In this document: in pieces, positions 44,430 to 51,798 of the stretch
Position numbering within the stretch: the first letter of the stretch is position 1
Layout: each line of letters opens with the position of its first letter
From: an uncultured Blautia sp.
GTDB lineage: Bacteria > Bacillota > Clostridia > Lachnospirales > Lachnospiraceae
Assembly (NCBI GenBank): GCA_900542045.1
Contig: UQMI01000005.1
Span: 25,809-89,808, forward strand
Length of the DNA stretch: 64,000 bases
Reading direction: 5' to 3'
Made by a program: the position numbers and the translations under genes
The notes under the pieces: generated by a model
What the model was told of the DNA's origin: nothing
The model's input: the letters and a program-made list of their open reading frames with translations, nothing else
The model's database searches: none

Positions 44430-45215
44430 ATGGATTATGCAACAATGTCCCCCAGAGAAGTGCGGGAACTGATCCGTCAGGAGAAGATTACCACACCCAC
44501 CGCAGGCATGTGTGCCGGCTACGCCCAGGCAAATCTGGTGGTTCTGCCACGGGAACTGGCCTATGATTTTCTGCTGTTTACCCAGCGCAATCCCAAATCC
44601 TGTCCGATTCTGGAAGTCAGCGATACGGGAAGCCGCTTTCTGCGTACCATTGCAGATCAGGCAGATATTGCAAAGGATATTCCCAGATACCGGATCTACC
44701 GGAATGGAGAGCTGGATGGAGAATACACCGATGTATCGGAATTCTGGCAGGATGATTTTGTCAGCTTTCTGATCGGCTGCAGTTTTTCCTTTGAAGCGGC
44801 GCTTCTGGAAGCCAATGTTCCGGTGCGCCATATCGAAGAAGGCTGCAATGTACCCATGTACAAGACAAATATTCCCTGCGAGCCGGCAGGCGTATTTCAC
44901 GGCAACATGGTGGTGAGCATGCGACCCATTCCCTATGAGCTGATCCCCAAGGCAGTGCTGATCACCGGAGAGATGCCCCGGGTACACGGCGCGCCGGTAC
45001 ATATCGGAAATCCGGAGGCCATCGGCATTGCCGATGTGAACAAACCGGACTTCGGAGATATGGTAACCATCCGGGACGGCGAAGTGCCTGTATTCTGGCC
45101 CTGCGGCGTAACCCCCCAGAACGTGGTGATGGAATCCCGGCCGTCTCTGGCCATTACCCATGCACCGGGCCATATGCTGATCACCGATGTGAAGAATGTG
45201 GAGTTGAAGTATTAA
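44430..45215 (+). CDS. DUF1445/D-glutamate cyclase family putative hydro-lyase
   Basis: 261 residues. MSPREVRELIRQEKITTPTAGMCAGYAQANLVVLP, then SDTGSRFLRTIA, FLIGCSFSFEAALLEA near residue 111, GNMVVSMRPIPY near 156 and the C-terminal FWPCGVTPQNVVMESRPSLAITHAPGHMLITD identify PF07286. Members include mitochondrial D-glutamate cyclase; bacterial ones are usually labelled putative hydro-lyase. Fourteen bases after the hisIE gene with a good AAGGAGG, so probably read through from the his promoter. Confidence 0.92.
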   Translation: MDYATMSPREVRELIRQEKITTPTAGMCAGYAQANLVVLPRELAYDFLLFTQRNPKSCPILEVSDTGSRFLRTIADQADIAKDIPRYRIYRNGELDGEYTDVSEFWQDDFVSFLIGCSFSFEAALLEANVPVRHIEEGCNVPMYKTNIPCEPAGVFHGNMVVSMRPIPYELIPKAVLITGEMPRVHGAPVHIGNPEAIGIADVNKPDFGDMVTIRDGEVPVFWPCGVTPQNVVMESRPSLAITHAPGHMLITDVKNVELKY

Positions 45216-45340
45216 GGGATTCCGGCTGCGTGCAAATGGAAATGAATGAACGGTTTTGGAAATACTGGATCTGAATAAAAACTATTTTCTGGATCTGGCG
45301 AATGCTGTGGCAAAGCTGTGATGCAGAAAGCGAAGAAACA

Positions 45341-45376
45341 GGACTGTAGTGGAAAAAGACACTGCAGTTCTTTTTT
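45341..45376 (+). terminator. intrinsic terminator of the his/DUF1445 unit
   Basis: GGACTGTAGTG, eight-base loop, CACTGCAGTTC, then six U. One mismatch in an 11-base stem. Confidence 0.85.
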
Positions 45377-45530
45377 GGAAGCTATCGGGAAATAGATAAT
45401 CTTAATCAGGGGGCTGTCTGGATATAGATAGTCCCTTTTGATCAAAGACAATTTTTGAACATATTTTCTTGTCTGAAAAGATAAATTCTGATAGATTGAT
45501 AATCGTATAATAGCAAAATCAACAAAAAGA

Positions 45531-45559
45531 TTGACACCTTATATGACACCACATATAAT
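45531..45559 (+). promoter_or_regulatory. consensus promoter of hicAB
   Basis: Perfect TTGACA (45531-45536), 17 bases, perfect TATAAT (45554-45559). The spacer includes ATATGACACC-N-ACATAT sequence that could bind the HicB repressor. AGGAGG follows. Confidence 0.9.
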
Positions 45560-45579
45560 AGAAGCAGGAGGTATGCTAA

Positions 45580-45837
45580 ATGTCGAAATGGGATAAACTG
45601 ATAGCGCGCATATGTAATTTGTCAAAAGACCTCCGATTTGATGAATTGCGAAAGGTATTGGAAAGTTACGGATATGAGATGAATGCTCCGAGAGGGGGCA
45701 GCAGTCATTATACCTTTAGAAAGCAGGGCTGTATGCCAATCACAATACCGAAGCATGAACCAATAAAAAAAGTATATGTAGAAATGGTAAGACAGATAGT
45801 GGAAAGTGAGGCAAAAAATGATGAAGACGCTGGATGA
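45580..45837 (+). CDS. hicA: HicA family toxin (mRNA interferase)
   Basis: 85 residues. Double-stranded-RNA-binding-like fold with DELRKVLESYGYEMNAPRGGSSHYTFRK; the His in SSHY is the catalytic residue of HicA, and ITIPKHEPIKKVYVEMVRQIVE follows. Cleaves mRNA when not held by HicB. Slightly longer at the start than minimal HicA (SKWDKLIARICN). First gene of the pair, overlapping hicB by 20 bases, with a consensus promoter. Confidence 0.93.
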   Translation: MSKWDKLIARICNLSKDLRFDELRKVLESYGYEMNAPRGGSSHYTFRKQGCMPITIPKHEPIKKVYVEMVRQIVESEAKNDEDAG

Positions 45838-46183
45838 ATATATGGCAATGTCCTATCGTATGGAAATCGTAGAGGATAAGGAAGAAGGCGGATTCGTAGT
45901 GTCCTATCCGGATCTGCCCGGATGTATTACCTGTGGCGAAACAGTGGAAAGTGCGGTGGCAAATGCGGCGGATGCAAAAAAAGCATGGTTTGAGGCGGCG
46001 CTTGAAGAAGGTGTGGAAATTCATGAGCCGGACAGCCTGGAAAACTATTCCGGACAGTTTAAATTGAGGATACCAAGAAGTCTGCACAGATCACTGGCAG
46101 AACATTCTCAGAGAGAGGGAATCAGTATGAATCAATATTGTGTATACCTTCTTTCCAGGAATGATGCGCTGTTTTCAAAATAG
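45818..46183 (+). CDS. hicB: HicB family antitoxin
   Basis: 121 residues from ATG 45818 (a second ATG follows at 45821; GAGG lies 6-9 bases upstream). N-terminal pseudo-RNase H domain with GGFVVSYPDLPGCITCGETVESAVANA, the partner-binding part, and a C-terminal ribbon-helix-helix (LRIPRSLHRSLAEHSQREG) that should bind the hicAB operator. Neutralises HicA and represses the operon. Confidence 0.93.
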   Translation: MMKTLDEYMAMSYRMEIVEDKEEGGFVVSYPDLPGCITCGETVESAVANAADAKKAWFEAALEEGVEIHEPDSLENYSGQFKLRIPRSLHRSLAEHSQREGISMNQYCVYLLSRNDALFSK

Positions 46184-46239
46184 GGATTGTCAGACATTCA
46201 AGTTAATTCGGTTTCTCTTGTTTCCGGTAACTTTTTCAG

Positions 46240-46776
46240 TCAGAGAATATCTTTCATTAACTGATACTGGCAGGAAGCCAGGGTTTCTTTGGGCAGTTTG
46301 TAGTTGCTTTTGATCCAGCGGAGGGTCATGCCCACCAGACCGCTTACATAGAAAGCGGTCACAGAGTCCACAGGCCCGGGGAGCAGAACACCCTGGGCTG
46401 ATTTTTCTTCCAGGCATCTGGAGATATAACGGCTGAAGAAATGATAAAACATTTCAATCAGTTCTTCATTCAGATCTGTTTCAAAAAGGTTGTAAAAAAC
46501 CTTTTCTTTTTCTTCGCAGGTCTTTAAAAACACCACAAAAAAATCCTTCAGTTCATGGGTCTTCATCAGTGTTTCCAGTTCCTGAGAAATATAATTCAGA
46601 CAGTAGGAAAGCAATTCGTATTTGTCCTGAAAGTGCAGGTAGAAGGTGCTGCGTACGATCATGGACTGCTCGCACAGTTCGTTTACTGTGATCTTGGGAA
46701 ACGGCTTTCTTTCCAGAAGATTGAACAGCGTATTTGCCAGTATTTCTTTTGTTTCTGTCTGATTGGTCTTCGGCAT
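46240..46776 (-). CDS. TetR/AcrR family transcriptional regulator
   Basis: 178 residues from the minus-strand ATG at 46776 (GGAGAA eight bases upstream). Helix-turn-helix: FPKITVNELCEQSMIVRSTFYLHFQDKYELL near residue 28. The ligand domain is unlike any characterised regulator I can name; LxLKDFFVVFLKTCEEKEKVFYNLFE resembles the TetR C-terminal region found in Firmicutes (TetR_C_8-like). Its target may be the broken protease/LysR region beside it. Confidence 0.88.
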   Translation of the reverse strand: MPKTNQTETKEILANTLFNLLERKPFPKITVNELCEQSMIVRSTFYLHFQDKYELLSYCLNYISQELETLMKTHELKDFFVVFLKTCEEKEKVFYNLFETDLNEELIEMFYHFFSRYISRCLEEKSAQGVLLPGPVDSVTAFYVSGLVGMTLRWIKSNYKLPKETLASCQYQLMKDIL

Positions 46777-46888
46777 GATTGTATTCTCCTTTTTGTCTCT
46801 TTTAGCCTCGGTACGATGCTGCTCCATTTATCATAAATGATTTCAGGTAAAATCACAATAGAAAAAGGAATGGAGACGCAGAAAATAG

Positions 46889-47431
46889 ACAGAGAAATCT
46901 GCTTTAGACGGAAGGCTGACGCTGAACCCGCTGGCCCACCTGGATCTGTGGGGAACCATCTGTCTGCTGCTGTTTCATATGGGGTGGGCAAAACCGGTGC
47001 GGATCAATACGGCATATTACAAAGACAGAAAAAAAGGGACGATCCTTGTATCTCTTGCCGGTCCGGTCATGAATTATCTGCTTGCATTTGCCTCCATGCT
47101 GGTGTATGGTTTGTTTTATAAATGGGGAAGCAGATGGGGAATCTGGTTCTATTACCTGGCGGTGATCAATGTGGGGCTGGGAACGTTCAATCTGATCCCG
47201 TTGCCTCCTCTGGACGGTTCAAATATCCTTCTTGAACTGTTCCCGAAAGCAGGCAGATTCTACAGCAGGTTCCGGAAATATGCGCTTCCGCTGCTGGTGA
47301 TCTGTCTTTTGACCGGCATTCTCAGTGTTCCTTTAAGCCGTATTAATTCGGCGATCTTAGACGGTATGTGGGAATGGGTGAAAGGGATATGGAATATTCG
47401 CCTTCTGCCCCAGGGGGCAGGATACATATAA
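46889..47431 (+). pseudogene. site-2 protease (M50) remnant lacking the N-terminal active site
   Basis: An open frame from 46889 (after a TAG) reads GRLTLNPLAHLDLWGT, LLFHMGWAKPVRIN, VSLAGPVMNYLLAF and FNLIPLPPLDGSN, the ordered signatures of YwhC/YdiL-type site-2 proteases, including the NPxDG-like LPPLDG third metal ligand. The helix carrying HExxH, which should come about 35 residues before GRLTLNP, is absent in all frames upstream, and no start codon with a ribosome site is available. The internal ATG at 46979 would give a 150-residue stump. Called a 5'-truncated gene. Confidence 0.8.
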
Positions 47432-47457
47432 AGAGGATACCTGTAGGAGGTGGAAAT

Positions 47458-48346
47458 GTGCTGCGGCAGATTCGATATTTTCAGGCGGTAGTGCGCAATC
47501 ACAGTTTTTCAGAGGCAGCTGTGGAATGTCATATTTCCCAGTCTGCCATTTCCCAGCAGATCAAGGCCCTGGAAAACGAACTGGGTTTTCTTCTGCTGGA
47601 GAGAAAAAACAGAAAATTTATCTTAACGCCGGCCGGTGAGCATTTTTATAAGAAGAGCCTGGTTCTGCTGGCAGATTATGAGCAGCTCTGCAATGAATCT
47701 GCCAGGATTGCCCGGGGAGATGAGGTCCTGCTGAAACTGGGATATCCCCGAAGTTATGGCGGAAAAGAGGTTCCGCTGGCTCTGGAAGAGTTTTCCGCCA
47801 AATATCCCCGCATTTCTGTGCAGATCCTGTATGGAGATCATGAAGAACTGTTCGAACTTCTGCGAAGGGAGGGGATTGATCTGGCATTCAGCGACCAGCG
47901 CAGGGCCTTTTCCGATGAGTATGTCAATCTGGTCATGACTGCCAGTCATATGTATATTGAAGTCTCTTCCAGAAATGCCATAGCCGGTCTTTCTTCCATT
48001 ACGACCCAGGAACTGAAAAATCTTCCCTGCATTCTGGTTTCTTCAAAGGAACAGTGGGAGACAGAACAGGACTATTACCGGACGGTGATCGGGCTGCAGG
48101 GAGGATTCCTCCGTGCAGAAAATCTGGAAGAGGCCCGTCTGCTGGTGATCAGCGGACAGGGATTTCTGCCGGTGGGGGGGAGACAGCTTTCCCCCTGCCA
48201 GTTATGGGGCTTCCATCTGCCGCATTCCGCTTTTTCGCGGCAGCGAACCCGTGATCCGCAATTACTGCCTGTTCTGGAAGAAATCGAATTCCGGTTATTA
48301 TACAGAGGAGTTTGCTGAAATCCTGAAGCGTCAATTTGATTCGTGA
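47458..48346 (+). pseudogene. LysR family regulator with a frameshift in a G7 run
   Basis: GTG 47458 has AGGAGG seven bases upstream. Winged helix IRYFQAVVRNHSFSEAAVECHISQSAISQQIKALE followed by a ligand-binding domain. After the G7 run (48174-48180) the open frame drifts to an unlikely Ser/Arg-rich end at 48318; shifting by one base restores a typical LysR tail (ICRIPLFRGSEPVIRNYCLFW, then YTEEFAEILKRQF) ending at 48346, for 295 residues. Natural mutation, slippage-prone phase switch or sequencing error are all possible. Confidence 0.85.
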
Positions 48347-48470
48347 AACAGAAATTGATTAGCAATTTGTATTAGAATAACTTATCTGAAACCACAGCAG
48401 TTCGAATTGATAGGAAATGCCGGTTTTTTTATAATAAGGGCGGATCAGAAAAGAAAGGATGCGGATAAAA

Positions 48471-48871
48471 ATGAAAAAAGAAGTTCTGCTTTTAACCGGC
48501 GCCGGACAGATCGGCATGGCCATTGCCCGGAGGATGGGATATGGAAAGAAGATAGTGATCGGTGATAAAAAACCGGAAAATGCCCGGGCGACCGGGAAGA
48601 TCATGGAGAACGGGGTGCCCGTATCAATTCCATTTCACCGGGAATTATCGTGACGCCTCTGGCTGTGGATGAGTTTAACGGTCCCAGGGGCGATTTCTAT
48701 AAGAATATGTTTGCAAACTGTCCGGCCGGGCGGCCTGGAACGGCAGATGAGGTGGCCAATGTGGCGGAACTGCTCCTGAGTGACAAAGGCGCGTTTATCA
48801 CCGGCGCGGATTTTCTTGTGGACGGCGGGGCAACGGCGTCATACTTCTATGGACCGCTGCGTCCGCTGTAA
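48471..48871 (+). pseudogene. short-chain dehydrogenase with internal deletion
   Basis: The start MKKEVLLLTGAGQIGMAIAR has the cofactor motif of a short-chain dehydrogenase. At about 48610-48620 the reading jumps, in another frame, to the family's C-terminal part: INSISPGIIVTPLA, DEVANVAELLLSDKGAFITGADFLVDGG. The middle of roughly 110-150 residues, including the catalytic YxxxK, is missing. Non-functional remnant next to the broken LysR gene that may once have controlled it. Confidence 0.85.
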
Positions 48872-48947
48872 CAGAAAAAGTTTCCGTTATCTATATTTTT
48901 ATGTAGAAGAAACCCTCTTTCCTTTGCTATGATAACGGACAGCTGGA

Positions 48948-49625
48948 TCAGGGACGAATGGTTTCAATGGAACAGTAGGAGACCAGTTTTGGATAGTCTG
49001 TAATTTCGATCCATCTGCGATGAGAAACAATGACCTTTTCCTTCCGCAGCCGGGCCAGATTGTTGGTCACATTGACAAGGCTGATGGCCAGGATATCTGC
49101 GATGTCCTGTTGTGTCAGATCGATCCGCTCCGGTGTATCGGCAGGCGAATGAAGAGAGAACAGATACAGCAGATTGCAGACTTTGATAAACGCGCTGTTA
49201 TAATCCTGATGGGCAGATTCGTAGATAAACAGATTGATGTACATGGCATAGGTTTCCAGCACACGGGCATTCAGCGCCATATTTTCCTGGTACATCTGAT
49301 AAAAGTCTTCCCGTGTGAAGGCCAGTGCCTGCACTTCAGACAGGGCTTCTGTTCCAATGGACGCTTCGATCTTGAATACCGAGTTCTGGCAGCCCGGGAA
49401 TACGGTTCCGTCACTGTGAAAATGCAGGATCTTGCGGGAGCCGTTCTCATGCTCTACGAAAGTTCTGGCAATACCGGATTCAATATAATACACATGACGG
49501 ATGGGATCGCCAAGTGCCCAGAGCATATCGCCTTTCCGGAAACTGCAGCGGCGGTGCGGTCGGGCCAGAAAGTAATCATAGAATTCGGTATAGTCGTTGG
49601 AGAAAAAATAGCGCGGGAGCAGCAT
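48948..49625 (-). CDS. Crp/Fnr family transcriptional regulator
   Basis: 225 residues. N-terminal cyclic-nucleotide-type beta barrel (FRKGDMLWALGDPIRHVYYIESGIARTFVEHENGSRKIL), a long dimerisation helix, and a C-terminal winged helix with RIDLTQQDIADILAISLVNVTNNLARLRKEKVI near residue 170. No FNR-type Cys cluster near the start, so oxygen sensing through an iron-sulfur centre is unlikely. Divergent from the TIGR04076 gene with about 137 bases between them. Confidence 0.92.
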   Translation of the reverse strand: MLLPRYFFSNDYTEFYDYFLARPHRRCSFRKGDMLWALGDPIRHVYYIESGIARTFVEHENGSRKILHFHSDGTVFPGCQNSVFKIEASIGTEALSEVQALAFTREDFYQMYQENMALNARVLETYAMYINLFIYESAHQDYNSAFIKVCNLLYLFSLHSPADTPERIDLTQQDIADILAISLVNVTNNLARLRKEKVIVSHRRWIEITDYPKLVSYCSIETIRP

Positions 49626-49657
49626 CTTGATCTACCTGCCTTTCATGAGATATTTCC

Positions 49658-49668
49658 AGTATAGCATA
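49658..49668 (-). promoter_or_regulatory. extended -10 promoter of the Crp/Fnr gene
   Basis: Minus strand TATGCTATACT: -10 TATACT (49658-49663) with a TGN extension. No good -35. Confidence 0.5.
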
Positions 49669-49762
49669 AGAGGAGGCTTCTGCCCACATCCGGCGTGAAA
49701 AGAGCCGGTGCTTTTGTCCCTGAGATCCAGGCAGGAATTTTGAGCAGAGGAGGATTTTGCAC

Positions 49763-50350
49763 ATGCAGCATAAAGTCAAGGTAACGGTGATCGATAAGAA
49801 ATTATATACGGATCTGCAGCAGCAGTACTGTGCGGACCCGGAATCCGGAAAATGCCCCTGTTATCATGTGGGCGATGTATTTGTATTTGAGCGCTACGGC
49901 ACTGCAGATGATTTCTGGCATATAGGTCGGAATACTTTAAAACAGACGGCCTGTACAGCCGGGAATATTGCAGGAGGGCCGGAATTTCCCCATTGTTCAG
50001 AGGCCTGGGATGCCATTTCCAGGTATATTTACACAGGGCTCCAGGGCGGCTCTATTATGCGGGGCTGGATGAAGGATGAACGGGTTATGATTGCCTGCTG
50101 TTCAGACGGAACACGTCCTGTCATCTTTAAGATCGAGAGACTGGATTATAAGGTTCTGTGGATGGAGGGCCTGGTCAAACCGGAAGAACAGAAAAAGATC
50201 AGACAGGTCCTGGAACAGATCGACGGTGTGACGGAAACTGTTTTCCGGGAGGAATTTGCGGAAGTATACCTGCAGAAGGATGTGGAAGACAGTATCTTAA
50301 AAAATGCAGCAGAAGAATGTGGATCATGCAGGATCCTTCGAATTGACTGA
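49763..50350 (+). CDS. TIGR04076 family protein
   Basis: 195 residues from ATG 49763 (AGAGGAGGA nine bases upstream; TTG 49757 rejected). The first 95 residues, VKVTVIDKKLYTDLQQQYC through GKCPCYHVGDVFVFE, FPHCSEAWDAISRYIYTGLQGG and MIACCSDGTRPVIFKIERL, match TIGR04076, a Cys-containing domain of unknown function often found in anaerobes. The rest (about 135-195) is an added C-terminal domain with VTETVFREEFAEVYLQ. Possibly regulated by the adjacent divergent Crp/Fnr protein. Confidence 0.85.
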   Translation: MQHKVKVTVIDKKLYTDLQQQYCADPESGKCPCYHVGDVFVFERYGTADDFWHIGRNTLKQTACTAGNIAGGPEFPHCSEAWDAISRYIYTGLQGGSIMRGWMKDERVMIACCSDGTRPVIFKIERLDYKVLWMEGLVKPEEQKKIRQVLEQIDGVTETVFREEFAEVYLQKDVEDSILKNAAEECGSCRILRID

Positions 50351-50474
50351 GAATCTGCGGCAAGGACAGTTGACATCAATCAAATCGTAAAAAGCGTCAC
50401 ATGTATTCATCTGTCCTTTGGTCAGTCAGGATATTTCCTGTTCCTCAATTAAATCTTTCAATTCGCCAATTTCT
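50351..50474. other. leader of the minisatellite region
   Basis: No gene. AT-rich sequence after the TIGR04076 gene leading into the 53-bp array that fills most of 50475-50990. Confidence 0.6.
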
Positions 50475-50792
50475 GTACGGTTGAAATCATGGGAGCTGAA
50501 ATTACTACCGTATAGACAGGGCATTCCGTACAGTTGAAATCGTGGAAACTGAAATTTTTACCGTATAGACAGGGCATTCCGTACGGTTGAAATCATGGAA
50601 GCTGAAATTTCTACCGTATAGACAGGGCATTCCGTACGGTTGTAATCGTGGGGGTTAGGATTTCAACCGTATGGACAGGGCTTTCCGTACGGTTGAAAGC
50701 ATGGAAGCTGGGATTTCAACCGTATGGACACGGCTTTCCGTACGGTTGAAATCGTGGGAGCTGGGATTATAACCGTATGGACACGGTATACT
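50475..50792. repeat. 53-bp tandem array, six full units
   Basis: GTACGG/GTACAG starts at 50475, 50528, 50581, 50634, 50687, 50740 and again at 50793: every interval is exactly 53. Units hold ACCGTA-N16-TACGGT inverted elements. Later units shift from TATAGACAGGGCATTCC to TATGGACACGGCTTTCC, a directional drift along the array. Confidence 0.95.
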
Positions 50793-50858
50793 GTACCCCT
50801 ATGAGGCAGACACGGAGAAAAATACTTCTGTACGTATTTGAAAATCCAAATCCATACT

Positions 50859-50990
50859 GTGGACACAGATCTGTACGGGTTGGAGAAGGCATTCTTCTAT
50901 TTTTCCAACTTGCGGACACGGATCTGTACGGTCTGGAGAGGTCATTCTCCTTGTTTTCCAACTTGTGGACATGGATCTGTACGGTTTGAG
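50859..50990. repeat. diverged continuation of the 53-bp array
   Basis: GTGGACAC-like starts at 50859, 50912, 50965 and GTACGG at 50873, 50926, 50979, again 53 apart. The GGACACGG-N-TCTGTACGGT block is shared with the units before 50793, but the remainder (GGAGA...CATTCTTCT...TTTTCCAACTT) is new. The joint at 50793-50858 breaks the period (80 bases instead of 53). Confidence 0.88.
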
Positions 50991-51021
50991 TGGAGATCTT
51001 CCTGTCAGGGTGTTTTCCGGC

Positions 51022-51594
51022 CTATATGATCGCATTGATCTCTTCGCAGTTGAAGTAATTCTTCAGAGGTTCTGGAATGCAGGCAAAGTTGACAGAAGCC
51101 ATAATTTCCGGGGCCGTTTCCATATTTCCCATCATCCAGTCGATAAACAGCTGGGCATTTCCTGAACTGTTAAACCGGATCACAAGATTTAATTCCGGTG
51201 TGATCTTTCCTTTTCCATAATGATACTCAATCTGTTTTACCATGTATTCCCGGGAAAATTCTGCTACAAGGTTGAAGAGCAGGATCTGCAGATCTGGTTC
51301 GTGAATGAAGGAACGGTAAAAATGTTTCAGCGGGAGAGAGTTCTTATAATAATGCATGATGGCTTCCTTGTAGTTTCTCCCTTCTTTCATGGCGTCCTTC
51401 AGATTGCGGCGTGCTTCTGATGTACATGTATATACGATCAGATCATTTTTGTCCTTGAAATGGTTATAAAAACTCTGCTTGGATATACCGCATTCGCTGA
51501 CGATATCACTGATTGTTATTTTCTGAATGGATTTTCTCTTTGACAAATCTTTTAACGCGTTTGCCATGGCGTCCTTAATGTATGCATGAGCCAT
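51022..51594 (-). CDS. TetR/AcrR family transcriptional regulator
   Basis: 190 residues. Helix-turn-helix IQKITISDIVSECGISKQSFYNHFKDKNDLI near residue 24, then the TetR_C_8-type region NYKEAIMHYYKNSLPLKHFYRSFI (DhaS/YcgE-like group). Its C-terminal end lies just past the minisatellite. Divergent from the 900-residue flavoprotein gene, so a likely regulator of that operon. Confidence 0.9.
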   Translation of the reverse strand: MAHAYIKDAMANALKDLSKRKSIQKITISDIVSECGISKQSFYNHFKDKNDLIVYTCTSEARRNLKDAMKEGRNYKEAIMHYYKNSLPLKHFYRSFIHEPDLQILLFNLVAEFSREYMVKQIEYHYGKGKITPELNLVIRFNSSGNAQLFIDWMMGNMETAPEIMASVNFACIPEPLKNYFNCEEINAII

Positions 51595-51659
51595 ACGATA
51601 TCCCCTTTGTCTGTAAGTTTTTGAATAAAAGTCAATGAAATGGACGAATAGCCCTGAAA

Positions 51660-51704
51660 AGTCTAAAAAATAGTCAATTTTTGTAAGAATTAAACAAATA
51701 GACT
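51660..51704. promoter_or_regulatory. possible operator between TetR gene and flavoprotein operon
   Basis: AGTCTA (51660-51665) and TAGACT (51699-51704) form a widely spaced inverted repeat, with an extra TAGTCAAT between. Sits upstream of the promoter at 51723. Confidence 0.3.
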
Positions 51705-51722
51705 CTTAAATGATATCGTAAA

Positions 51723-51751
51723 TTGCGCAAAATGTCAAATTTTACTATAAT
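51723..51751 (+). promoter_or_regulatory. promoter of the flavoprotein-hypA operon
   Basis: TTGCGC (51723-51728), 17 bases, TATAAT (51746-51751); AAAGGAGAG precedes ATG 51799. Confidence 0.7.
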
Positions 51752-51798
51752 TATTCTGTCAATATTTCAGAAAGAATGGTGGAAAAAGGAGAGAGAAT

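Larger units (their letters stand above)
45216..45579. other. 364-base gap between DUF1445 gene and hicA
   Basis: Holds a terminator (45341-45376) for the his/DUF1445 unit and the hicA promoter (45531-45559). A short minus-strand reading frame here has no recognisable features. Otherwise AT-rich and empty. Confidence 0.7.

Noticed and set aside
48883..48939. Inverted repeat TCCGTTATC / GATAACGGA between the SDR remnant and the Crp/Fnr gene
   Set aside because: Arms are exact but the loop is 39 bases and there is no U-run; too little to call a terminator or operator.
50475..50990. CRISPR array
   Set aside because: The 53-bp units repeat along their full length with no unique spacers, and no cas genes are near.
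50663..51035. Several overlapping small frames on both strands with repeated motifs
   Set aside because: All are translations of the 53-bp minisatellite; 53 is not a multiple of three, so no frame keeps a steady repeat.
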